Assembly: GCF_028656955.1 (NCBI RefSeq)
Contig: NZ_JAMDGY010000015.1
Coordinates: 1 to 54,919 of the forward strand
Source: Pseudomonas fontis
GTDB lineage: Bacteria; Pseudomonadota; Gammaproteobacteria; Pseudomonadales; Pseudomonadaceae
Length of the DNA stretch: 54,919 nt
Reading direction: 5' to 3'
Position numbers and translations under genes: made by a program. The stretch's first letter is position 1; every line of letters begins with the position of its first letter. The notes beneath the pieces are model-generated. The model had not been told where the DNA came from. It saw only the letters and a list, made by a program, of their open reading frames with translations, and searched no databases. Positions 47,641 through 54,919 of the stretch are shown in pieces.

Positions 47641-48086
47641 GGTGCCTCCATTGCAAACAATGAGTGGAAACAAGCGTTCACGCTGTTTCTGGCGGGCGAC
47701 TTCCTGTGTCGACTAGGGGGTGAGTGAGTGTGGCGGTGCTCCTACCTCGATACGGTCACGCGCAGATTGCCTGCTGGGTAGACGGTGTCGATCCGCTTGG
47801 GTGGGCCAGGACAGCACACACGCCATGCCGAGAAGCAACGCTCATGAAGAACCCTTCCCTGGTACGCAGAGCTGCCTGCCTGGCAGCCCTGTGAGTTAAG
47901 CAGCGAACCGCGCCCTTGCCAGTCAGTGATGGCAAAGCTGCATCATCTCCGACGGGCGGCATGGCGTTTCGGGCAAAACCTAGTATTTCTGCCAGTTGTG
48001 CGGTGTGTGGGGCGGGTGCTGCAATGAATTCATCTGCGCGTGGAGGCCACCGGGCTGCGCTTGACCTTCAGGAGTACACAACCGTC
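47641..48086. other. Intergenic region with weak features
   Basis: This 446-base gap separates divergent genes and must hold promoters for both, but I find no convincing consensus. It has short hairpins at 47871-47887 and near 47920 (TTGCCA/TGGCAA). A 16-codon signal-like frame from about 47850 stops early and is not called. Confidence 0.4.
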
Positions 48087-48521
48087 ATGGATTTCGAGAG
48101 CTACTTCTGGAAAATGGTGGAAGGCGAGTTTCCACTGTCCCCGGTCGCTGTCACCCTCGGCTGGCGCTTCCTTGAGTTCGAAGAAAGCACCTGCACGATG
48201 CAGGTCGAATACGAAGCCGGGCACACGCTCACCAACCTGAAGGGCTACCTGCAAGGTGGCATGTTGTCGGCGATGCTTGATGAGTGCATGGGGCCGGCAG
48301 TGTGCCTGTCGGTGGGGGACTTTCATTCCTTGACGACCATTGCGGTCGACACGCGATTCATCAACCCAGCCGCCCCGGGGATCATCCGTGCGGAAGGCCG
48401 CGTGGAGGCGCTCAAGGGCGAGATCTGCTTTACCTCCGGCACCTTGTTCGATCAGGCGGGCCTGCAACTGGCGACGGCCAACGCGGTGTTCAAGGTAGTC
48501 AGGCGCTCGACCCTGCAATGA
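48087..48521 (+). CDS. PaaI-type hotdog thioesterase
   Basis: A 144-residue hotdog-fold protein of the PaaI thioesterase family. The helix motif LKGYLQGGMLSAMLDECMGPA contains the active-site HG-equivalent region, here with Gln-Gly-Gly in place of the usual His-Gly-Gly. TTIAVDTRFINPA is the following family strand. It probably hydrolyses an acyl-CoA, though the His to Gln change may affect catalysis. AGGAG lies 12 bases before the ATG at 48087. Confidence 0.8.
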   Translation: MDFESYFWKMVEGEFPLSPVAVTLGWRFLEFEESTCTMQVEYEAGHTLTNLKGYLQGGMLSAMLDECMGPAVCLSVGDFHSLTTIAVDTRFINPAAPGIIRAEGRVEALKGEICFTSGTLFDQAGLQLATANAVFKVVRRSTLQ

Positions 48522-48554
48522 CCGCCCGAACGTGCGGCCAGGCAGGGCAGGCGA

Positions 48555-49100
48555 CTAGTTTGGGCAGCCTCTCTGTGGGTTGTTTACCACCTGGGCTACC
48601 TGCTGGGCGAGGTGCTGCACGTTCTGTTGCTGCGCTGCGGCCAAGTCTTCGAGCGTCGGGCCGCTGGGGGTCTGCAACTGGCTACGACAGTCGATCGAGG
48701 CGCCGCTGGCCTCGCGCAGGCGCCAGCGGGCTTCGATCAGGGCGTATTTTCCCGGTAGCGAATCGAAGCGCACCACGTCCACCCGCAGCCCCAGCTTGCG
48801 CGGCCCGGTGCCGCCGCCCAGTTGGTCGACCAGGGCGCTGTGCAACTCGTCGCTTAGGCTCGCCCCCCACCAGTCGGTTTCGAGGATCACCAGCCCGCTG
48901 TTGCCCTGGCGAATGACCACCTGCGAACGGTCGACCTGCGGCGGTACGTTGATCTGCTCGATCTTGATCTCGGCATTGCCGATGTTCGGGCCGGCGCTGG
49001 TTCGCGCCGGGGTCAGCGTGTGGTAGTTGACCGGATCGCTGCGGCAGGCCGCAAGCAGCAGGACCAGCACCAGCAAGGACGGCTTCAGTGCAAACGGCAT
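48555..49100 (-). CDS. pqiC: PqiC lipoprotein
   Basis: A 181-residue outer-membrane lipoprotein. The signal ends in LLLAAC and the PqiC/YmbA domain follows (YHTLTPA, IEQINVPPQVDRSQVVIRQ, WWGASLSDELHSALVDQLG). In E. coli PqiC forms a ring at the outer membrane end of the PqiB tunnel, which carries lipids across the periplasm. AGGAGC before the ATG at 49100 decides the start over an upstream TTG. Last gene of the operon. Confidence 0.88.
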   Translation of the reverse strand: MPFALKPSLLVLVLLLAACRSDPVNYHTLTPARTSAGPNIGNAEIKIEQINVPPQVDRSQVVIRQGNSGLVILETDWWGASLSDELHSALVDQLGGGTGPRKLGLRVDVVRFDSLPGKYALIEARWRLREASGASIDCRSQLQTPSGPTLEDLAAAQQQNVQHLAQQVAQVVNNPQRGCPN

Positions 49101-49117
49101 GGGGCGGGCTCCTGCGC

Positions 49118-50761
49118 TCAAGGGGACGGGCTATCGGCCGAGGCACCTTTCGGGCGGCCGAGCAGCAGCGATTCAGGGTGACGGCTGAGGTAGTCCGACA
49201 GTTCGCGCAACGAGCGCGACATGCGGTTCAGCTCATCCATGGTCTGGGAGATCTTCTCGCGTTGCGGCGAGTCGTCGGCCAGGGTCGAGTTGGCGCTCTG
49301 CAAGGTTTTGCTCAGCTCCTGCAAGGTGCCTTGAACGCCCGGCAGGGTCTTGGTGTTGACCTGTTGCAAGCCCTTGTGCAACTCGACCAGGTTGCGGTCC
49401 AGGTTGTTGGCGATGCGGTCGATTGGCAGTGCGTTGACCTTCTCCACCAACGCCTGGAACTGCTCCTGCAACTGCTGCAGGCTGCCGGGAATGGTCGGGA
49501 TCCTGACTGGCCGTGCTTCGGCGTCAAACGCGACTTTTTCCGCCTTGGGGTAGAAGTCCAGCGAGATGTACAGCTGCCCGGTCAGCAGGTTGCCGCTGCG
49601 GGCCTGGGCGCGCAGGCCGTTGTCGACGAAGGTGTTGATCATGCGCACGGCGCTTTTTTCGTCGTCCGGGTCATGATTGAGCACCTTGAGCATCTTGGTG
49701 TGGGCCTGGCCCAGGCGTTGCGGGTAGACCACGATACCGACGATCACCGGGAAGATGCGCTGCTGCACATCGAAGTCCAGGTTGATCGATACCACCCGGC
49801 CAAACTCGATGCCGAGGAACTCCACCGGCGCCCCCACCTTGAGCCCGCGCAGCGACTGGTCGAAGCGCAATTGCAGGTACTGCGCCTTGCCGGAGGGCGG
49901 GGCAAGGGCGGTCTGGCGGTTGTCGAACAGCTCGAAATTCTTGTCCTGCTCGGCGGGCTGGTCTTCGGGGCTGTAGTCGGGGGCACGGAAGGCAATACCG
50001 CCCACCAGCATCGCCGACAGCGATTCGGTGCGCAGGTTGAAACCATCGGCACCGACGTTCAGGTCCACGCCGCTGACGTTCCAGAACCGCGTGTTCTCGG
50101 TGACGAAGGCATCATTGGGGGCGTGCACGAACACTTCGAGTTTTACCCGGTTGCCATCGGCCTCAAGCCCGTAGGACACCACCTGGCCCACCGGGATCTT
50201 GCGGTAGTACACCGGCGAGCCAACCCCCAGTGAGCCGAGGTCATCGGTGTGCAGGATGAAGCGCTTGCCGGGCTCGCCATAGGTAATCGGCGGTGGAGTT
50301 TCCAGGCCGATGAAGTTTTTCGAGCGCTCTTTCGCCTGGCCGGCATCGGCACCGATGAAGTCACCGGAGAGCAGGGTGTCTATACCGGAAATGCCGCTGG
50401 CGCCGATACGGGCGCGCTCCACCCAGAACTTCGAGTCCGTGCGGGTGAAGTTTTCGGCCTGCTTGACCAGCTTGATGGTGGCCGTGACGCTTTTCTGGTC
50501 CTCGCTGAGGTCCACGGTGGTGACCTGGCCGATCACCACGTTGCGGTACTTTACCGCCGTCTTGTTGGCTTCCAGGCCTTGGCCGGTCTTGAACACCACT
50601 TCAATGGTCGGCCCTTGACCCATCAGGTTGTTGACCACCAGCGAAATACCGATCAATACCGCCACGATCGGCACTATCCAGACCAGCGAAACACTGAAGC
50701 GTCGGGCTTTCACGGCCGGTTGGCCAGGCGAGGGCGTACCCTCAGGGGTGTCCGGCGTCAT
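49118..50761 (-). CDS. pqiB: PqiB, MCE-domain transport protein
   Basis: A 547-residue protein with one membrane anchor (about 23-45) and three MCE/MlaD domains, beginning VVFKTGQGLEANKTAVKYRNV, RFILHTDDLGSLGVGSPVYYRKI and LRFDQSLRGLKVGAPVEFLG. A long helical C-terminus (about 430-530) would form the needle across the periplasm, as in E. coli PqiB. It probably moves phospholipids between membranes. It overlaps the preceding gene by 20 bases. Confidence 0.92.
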   Translation of the reverse strand: MTPDTPEGTPSPGQPAVKARRFSVSLVWIVPIVAVLIGISLVVNNLMGQGPTIEVVFKTGQGLEANKTAVKYRNVVIGQVTTVDLSEDQKSVTATIKLVKQAENFTRTDSKFWVERARIGASGISGIDTLLSGDFIGADAGQAKERSKNFIGLETPPPITYGEPGKRFILHTDDLGSLGVGSPVYYRKIPVGQVVSYGLEADGNRVKLEVFVHAPNDAFVTENTRFWNVSGVDLNVGADGFNLRTESLSAMLVGGIAFRAPDYSPEDQPAEQDKNFELFDNRQTALAPPSGKAQYLQLRFDQSLRGLKVGAPVEFLGIEFGRVVSINLDFDVQQRIFPVIVGIVVYPQRLGQAHTKMLKVLNHDPDDEKSAVRMINTFVDNGLRAQARSGNLLTGQLYISLDFYPKAEKVAFDAEARPVRIPTIPGSLQQLQEQFQALVEKVNALPIDRIANNLDRNLVELHKGLQQVNTKTLPGVQGTLQELSKTLQSANSTLADDSPQREKISQTMDELNRMSRSLRELSDYLSRHPESLLLGRPKGASADSPSP

Positions 50762-51368
50762 CCTCTTGCTCCCAGATCAGGCGGGGGTCGAAACTCATGG
50801 CGGCGAGCATGGTGAACACCACCACCATGCCGAAGAACAGGATACCCAGGCGGGGCTCGATATCGCCCAGCGCCTTGAACTTCACCAGCGCGGCAACCAG
50901 CGCCACGACCAACACGTCGAGCATAGACCAGTAACCGATCAACTCGACAAAGCGGTACAACCGCGCCCGTTGCTGGCGGGCCCAGTCGCTGCGGATCTGC
51001 ACGGTGATCAGCAACAGCCCCAGCGCACAGAACTTGGTAGCCGGCACCGCGATGCTGGCGATGAAGATGATCAGCGCGATGTCCCAGGCGCCGTGCTCCC
51101 AGAACTCCAGCACACCGCTCATGATGGTGCTTTCGCTGCCCGCGCCGAACAGACTGGTGTTCATCACCGGCAGGAGGTTGGCCGGCACATAGAACACCAG
51201 CGCGGCGATCAGGTAGGCCCAGGTGCGAGCCAGCGAGTTGGGCTTGCGCCAGTGCAGCGGCGCGTCGCAGCGCTGGCAGTGGCTAGGTTGCCCGCGCAGG
51301 TCGCAGGCCATGCCGCAGGCGTGGCAGAGCACCAGGTTGAGGTCGGCGGCGCGCACGGGTTCGCTCAT
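50742..51368 (-). CDS. pqiA: PqiA-like membrane protein, second half
   Basis: A 208-residue inner-membrane protein equal to one half of E. coli PqiA. An N-terminal zinc-ribbon-like segment has CHACGMAC and CQRC; four membrane segments follow with PANLLPVM and YWSMLDVLVVALV. It probably feeds lipids to PqiB. It starts in a 4-base overlap with the other half. Confidence 0.87.
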   Translation of the reverse strand: MSEPVRAADLNLVLCHACGMACDLRGQPSHCQRCDAPLHWRKPNSLARTWAYLIAALVFYVPANLLPVMNTSLFGAGSESTIMSGVLEFWEHGAWDIALIIFIASIAVPATKFCALGLLLITVQIRSDWARQQRARLYRFVELIGYWSMLDVLVVALVAALVKFKALGDIEPRLGILFFGMVVVFTMLAAMSFDPRLIWEQEDDAGHP

Positions 51369-51964
51369 GGCAGGGTGTCCCACAGGTCGCGGATATCGCG
51401 GCCGGCGATGCGGATGATCAGCAGGCTGAGGATGGCCAGGGCAATCAGGCCGATGCCAGGCAACACATCGAGCAGGCCGGCCAGCTTGAACACCGCGACC
51501 ATTGCGCCGAGCAGGCAGACTTCCAGCATGCTCCACGGGCGCAGGGTTTCCAGCCAGCGCATGCAGGTCTTGAACGCCGGTGAGCGTTTGCTGGCCAGGG
51601 CGAAGCACAGCACCCAGATCAGCAACACCAGCTGGAACAGCGGGGCGATGATGATCGAGATGGCTGCCACCCCGGCGATGAAGGTGATCGGGCCGGTGCT
51701 CAGGGCGAGCACCGAATCCCACAGGGTGGCGCTGTTGTGCAGGCCCTTGAGGCTGATGCTCATGACCGGGTAGAAATTGGCGAAAATCCAGAACACTGCG
51801 GCCGTTACACTCAGCGCGAGGCGTTGCTGGATGTTCAGGCCGTTGTAGCGCTGCAGCACCGCGCCGCAACGCTGGCACAGGGCCTTCTGGTGCTTCGCCA
51901 GTTCGACCTTGTGGTACACGCTGTCACAGTGCTCGCAAATGATCAGGCTCGCGGTATTGGCCAT
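51365..51964 (-). CDS. pqiA: PqiA-like membrane protein, first half
   Basis: A 199-residue inner-membrane protein with the same plan: zinc-ribbon-like CEHCD and CQRCG, then four membrane segments with FANFYPVMSIS and RPWSMLEVCLLGAMVAVFK. In E. coli both halves are fused in one PqiA; here they are separate adjacent genes. A promoter candidate at 51998-52025 precedes the ATG at 51964. Confidence 0.85.
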   Translation of the reverse strand: MANTASLIICEHCDSVYHKVELAKHQKALCQRCGAVLQRYNGLNIQQRLALSVTAAVFWIFANFYPVMSISLKGLHNSATLWDSVLALSTGPITFIAGVAAISIIIAPLFQLVLLIWVLCFALASKRSPAFKTCMRWLETLRPWSMLEVCLLGAMVAVFKLAGLLDVLPGIGLIALAILSLLIIRIAGRDIRDLWDTLP

Positions 51965-51997
51965 GGTGCGCGTTCCAGGGGCGGCGGGCATTAGCTC

Positions 51998-52025
51998 ACT
52001 ATAGAAGGGCACGGCGAATCGGCAA
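51998..52025 (-). promoter_or_regulatory. Sigma70 promoter of the pqi operon
   Basis: On the minus strand TTGCCG (52020-52025) and TATAGT (51998-52003) are 16 bases apart. Transcription would start near 51991, about 27 bases before the first pqiA ATG. Confidence 0.6.
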
Positions 52026-52045
52026 CTGCATGGCACAACGGCCGC

Positions 52046-53707
52046 TTATTTGAGCAGCACCCGGCGCTTGGTCACCTCGCCGTCGTCCCCGTTGGGCCAG
52101 TGCAACTCCACCAGTACTTCGGTCTGCGTGCCATCCAGGCTGGGGCGCACGCAGAGCAGGGCGAAGTTCTTCCAGCCGGCCATGGCGTACCAGCGCTCGT
52201 AGTGCACCTTGGGCATGCCGCTCATTTCGCCGCCGGGGCTGATCGCCACCTTGAGGGCTTCCGGGGCCGGCATTCGCGATACCGCGCTGGAGGTTACCTG
52301 GAACACCTTGGCCGCCGGGTAATCCTTGTGCAGCAGGCGGAATACGCCGGCGCTGTGCACATCGCCGCTGAGGAAAGTGACCACCACGCCACGCTTGCCC
52401 AGCGCCGTGTATACCCGGTCCAGCAGGGCGCGGCGCTCCTTGAGGTTGGTGTCATGCTCCCAGCCATCCATGCAGTCGTCCTTGAGCGAGCCGATGTCGG
52501 CGTAGTTGCTCACGGCGCTGCGCCAATGCACCACCGGCACTGGCGAGACGATGAACACTGCCTTGGCCTGCTGTACGGCGGGGCTGGCCAGCCACTGCTC
52601 GAAGCGCTGCATTTGCGCACTGCCGAGGATCAGGAAGGGGTCACCCGGTTTTTCGATGTCATGCTGGCCGCGCATGTCCAGCACATAGAAGGCAGAACCG
52701 CCCTGTTCGAAGGCGTAGTCCCAGATGCAGGCATCCGGGTCATTGAGGTCGATGTGGGTGGTGGGGTTGTGGCTGTGTTCGTACTCGTAATAGGCCCGGC
52801 ACGCGGCCCGCCACATCAGGTCGACGAGCATGGTGTTGGTTGGCGTGGCGGCACTTTCGAACAGCAACGAGATGCGGCTCTGGCGCTCCTTGAGGGTCAG
52901 CGAGCCCCAGCCATCCATGATCTCGTGATCGTCCCAGATCATGTACTGCGGGAAGCGTTCGTACACCTCGCGTTGGGTTGGCACATTCCAGTACACCCGG
53001 TAGAACCAGCGGTAGAGGTTGAGCAGGTACAGCTCGATGCCGGCCTTGTCGTAGCTGCCGTTGCCGCGCCGGTACTTGTCCAGCAGGGCCTGCTTGTTGG
53101 TTTTCAGCCATTCCCAGATATCCAGGAAGCCATTCTTGCGGTTGGTGTCGACATAGACCTGGTCACCGCCGCCGATGACGAACTGGGCGCGCTGGTCTTG
53201 CAGTTGTTGATGCAGCAATGGCCAGGCGCCGGCGCTGCCATCGGCGCTGATGGGGTCGTGGCAACTGTAGAAGCCGAAGGTCAGGGACTCTGGATTGCTC
53301 GCCGGGGTCATGAACAGCTTGGGCGTATCGCCGCCGATTTCGGTGCGCCGGCGGATGATCGCGCGGTCGGTCTGTGCGCTGATCAAGGCGTAATAGTAGG
53401 AGGTCTGGGGCTTGAGCCCGGTGACATCGAAAACCCCGGTCAGGTCGCTGTCGTAGCTGAACACGCGAGCCTGGCTGAATACCGGCTTGATCTTCTGCGC
53501 CTTGAGAAAGTCCGCCACGCCCAGTTCGTCCAGGCGCATCAGGTCGCCGGTCAGTGGCTGGCTGGTGACCACCAGCACCCACTCGCCGGGCAGGTACACG
53601 CGAAACCACAGGCGCACACTGGTCGGCGTGGCGGCACCGACGATGGCCGCACTGGCGAGTTTGGCGTACTTGCTTTCATTGGAGGTGGGGTCCAGTAGTT
53701 GGGACAT
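52046..53707 (-). CDS. PhoD-like phosphatase, apparently cytoplasmic
   Basis: A 553-residue metallophosphatase of the PhoD group. An N-terminal fibronectin-like region (about 15-130) precedes the catalytic domain: FGFYSCHDP, GGGDQVYVD, YMIWDDHEIMDGWG and LSGDVHSAGVFRL carry metal ligands. Classical PhoD is exported by Tat; this protein starts MSQLLDPTSNES with no twin-Arg signal, so it is probably cytoplasmic or the substrate differs. AAGGAAA lies before the ATG at 53707, 72 bases after the ABC gene. Confidence 0.82.
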   Translation of the reverse strand: MSQLLDPTSNESKYAKLASAAIVGAATPTSVRLWFRVYLPGEWVLVVTSQPLTGDLMRLDELGVADFLKAQKIKPVFSQARVFSYDSDLTGVFDVTGLKPQTSYYYALISAQTDRAIIRRRTEIGGDTPKLFMTPASNPESLTFGFYSCHDPISADGSAGAWPLLHQQLQDQRAQFVIGGGDQVYVDTNRKNGFLDIWEWLKTNKQALLDKYRRGNGSYDKAGIELYLLNLYRWFYRVYWNVPTQREVYERFPQYMIWDDHEIMDGWGSLTLKERQSRISLLFESAATPTNTMLVDLMWRAACRAYYEYEHSHNPTTHIDLNDPDACIWDYAFEQGGSAFYVLDMRGQHDIEKPGDPFLILGSAQMQRFEQWLASPAVQQAKAVFIVSPVPVVHWRSAVSNYADIGSLKDDCMDGWEHDTNLKERRALLDRVYTALGKRGVVVTFLSGDVHSAGVFRLLHKDYPAAKVFQVTSSAVSRMPAPEALKVAISPGGEMSGMPKVHYERWYAMAGWKNFALLCVRPSLDGTQTEVLVELHWPNGDDGEVTKRRVLLK

Positions 53708-53779
53708 TAGCGATTTCCTTATCAGGGTGTGGATCGATGCGTGCTTTCCCGGCAAGTAAAGCTCAAAACGGTGCTGTTA

Positions 53780-54550
53780 TCAGCCGTGCCAGCAGCGATA
53801 CCAGCCGTTGTTCTCGGTGATCTGCAGTGGGGTTTCATATAGTTCGGACAGGTTGGCGCTGGTGAGGATCTCGGCCTTGGGGCCATCGGCGACCACTTTG
53901 CCCTGGCGCAGCAGCACCACGCGTTCGGTTTCGGGGATGATCTCGTCGATATGGTGGGTGGTAATGATCATCGAGCGGCCTTCGTGGCAGAAGCTGCGCA
54001 ACAGGCTGAGCATCGCCAGGCTGGCGCCCATGTCGAGGCCGTTGGCGGGTTCGTCGAGGATCAGCGTGTGTGGGTGATGGACCAGCGCGCGTGCCAGCAG
54101 CAGGCGGCGTTTTTGCCCGGTGGACTGGCGTTCGAACAGTGCCTGTTCGTCGTGCAGGCCCAGTGAGTGCATCAGTGCGCGGGCTTGTTCGCGTTGATCT
54201 TCGCTGGGTTGCAGGTGGCCATGGGCACCGATGGCGCCGAAGAAGCCTGAGACTACGACTTGCAGGGCGGTGGTGTGGGGGGTGTAGCCTTCCTGGAGGT
54301 CTTGCGAGACAAAGCCGATCTTGCTGCGCAGATCCCAGAGGTTGACCCGATCGTTGCCGAACAGCTTGAGCGAGCTGCCTTCGCGATCGACTGGGTAGAG
54401 TTCGCGGTTGACCAGTTTGAGCAGGGTGCTCTTGCCGGCGCCGTTGGGGCCGAGGATGGCGACGCGTTCGCCTTGTTCGAGGGTCAGGGAAAAACCGTCG
54501 AGGACTTTGGTTTCGCCCTGGTAGGCGGTGACATTGTTGAACTCGATCAA
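53780..54550 (-). CDS. ABC transporter ATP-binding protein
   Basis: A 256-residue ABC ATPase: Walker A GPNGAGKST, Q-loop GFVSQDLQ, a divergent signature STGQKRR in place of LSGGQ, Walker B TLILDEP and H-loop TTHHIDEI. No permease gene is adjacent in the window. The single-domain form recalls the YlmA/ModF-like group. The substrate is unknown. No strong ribosome binding site is seen. Confidence 0.85.
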   Translation of the reverse strand: MIEFNNVTAYQGETKVLDGFSLTLEQGERVAILGPNGAGKSTLLKLVNRELYPVDREGSSLKLFGNDRVNLWDLRSKIGFVSQDLQEGYTPHTTALQVVVSGFFGAIGAHGHLQPSEDQREQARALMHSLGLHDEQALFERQSTGQKRRLLLARALVHHPHTLILDEPANGLDMGASLAMLSLLRSFCHEGRSMIITTHHIDEIIPETERVVLLRQGKVVADGPKAEILTSANLSELYETPLQITENNGWYRCWHG

Positions 54551-54590
54551 AGTTGCACTCCGGTCAGATCAGCGGGAGCACAGTATGCCT

Positions 54591-54919
54591 TGTGGGAGCG
54601 GCGTTGCGGCGATCCGACGGGTCCCGCGATCGAGTGTGCAGCGCTCGCAAGCCTGCTGGCGAGTGTCGGGCTGATGCACCGCATTCCTCTGGTTTTGCTG
54701 CCGCTGCGCGGCAGATCGCGGGACAAGGCCCGCTCCCACAGAGGTCTGTGCCAACCAGCCGAAATGAGGTCGTGCTCAATCCCTGTGGGAGCGGGCCTTG
54801 TCCCGCGATCGAGTGCGCAGCGCTCGCAAAGCCTGCTGGCAAGTGTCGGGCTGATGCACCGCATCCCTCTGATTTTGCTGCCGCTGCGCGCCAGATAACG
54901 GGACAACGCCCGCCCCCAC
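54591..54919. repeat. Tandem REPIN array at the window end
   Basis: A second REP type, TGTGGGAGCGGGCCTTGTCCCGCGAT, appears here. Two nearly identical units of about 119 bases (54622-54740 and 54801-54919, the second cut by the window edge) each run from one REP through a conserved spacer with GTCGGGCTGATGCACCGCAT to an inverted REP. The unit period is 179 bases. A degenerate partner begins at 54591. This array fills the last 369 bases; no gene is seen there. Confidence 0.85.

Noticed and set aside
47756..47962. A 68-codon minus-strand frame in the intergenic gap
   Set aside because: No ribosome binding site, no recognisable motif, and composition like neighbouring non-coding sequence.
54591..54919. 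CRISPR array
   Set aside because: There are only two long units with conserved, not unique, spacers; the palindromic ends identify REP elements.

Overview
The window reads as chromosome of a fluorescent Pseudomonas, most likely of the P. putida group. The grounds are high GC, dense short REP palindromes of the GTGGGAGC type between genes, and a gene set typical of that group. I see no rRNA, tRNA, CRISPR array, insertion sequence or phage gene. Names given here come from motif recognition and memory of the families, not from a database search.

Left end (1-9050): after a gene-free stretch packed with nested inverted repeats comes a five-gene block: histidine kinase, multicopper oxidase, SCO1-cytochrome c fusion, second histidine kinase, and a sigma54-type response regulator. 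The order and motifs match the Mn(II)-oxidation regulatory locus (mnxS1, mcoA, mnxS2, mnxR) known from P. putida GB-1. A correctly spaced -24/-12 promoter lies 38 bases before the oxidase start, so the locus encodes both the regulators and a likely target.

Next (9050-19900): a conserved hypothetical protein, a VOC-family protein with an isolated LexA-like box upstream, an aldehyde dehydrogenase of the non-phosphorylating GAPDH type, a CHASE-GGDEF-EAL cyclic-di-GMP protein, and a 1476-residue leucine-rich-repeat protein resembling toxin/effector proteins. A 64-residue hypothetical protein follows.

Centre (19890-37846, all on the minus strand): a 16-gene exopolysaccharide operon of Wzx/Wzy type, mostly joined by 4-base ATGA overlaps. 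In transcription order it encodes UDP-glucose dehydrogenase, UDP-glucuronate 4-epimerase, initiating sugar-phosphate transferase, a CpsD-like ATPase with a broken Walker A motif, Wza, Wzz, a GT4 glycosyltransferase, Wzy, two GT2 glycosyltransferases, a polysaccharide deacetylase, Wzx, a secreted glycosidase-like protein, two GNAT-type acyltransferases and a ChbG/HpnK-type deacetylase. A divergent sulfatase-fold membrane transferase (38253-39950) may decorate the same polymer. From memory, the flanking LysR and L-serine dehydratase genes also border the pea polysaccharide locus of P. putida.

Right part (40068-54919): a serine catabolism module (LysR regulator, L-serine dehydratase, HAAAP transporter), a large MscS-family channel, a pair of DUF1842-like proteins, a PaaI-type thioesterase, a pqiA-pqiA-pqiB-pqiC operon with the PqiA halves on separate genes, a PhoD-like phosphatase without signal peptide, an ABC ATPase, and a tandem REP array at the end.
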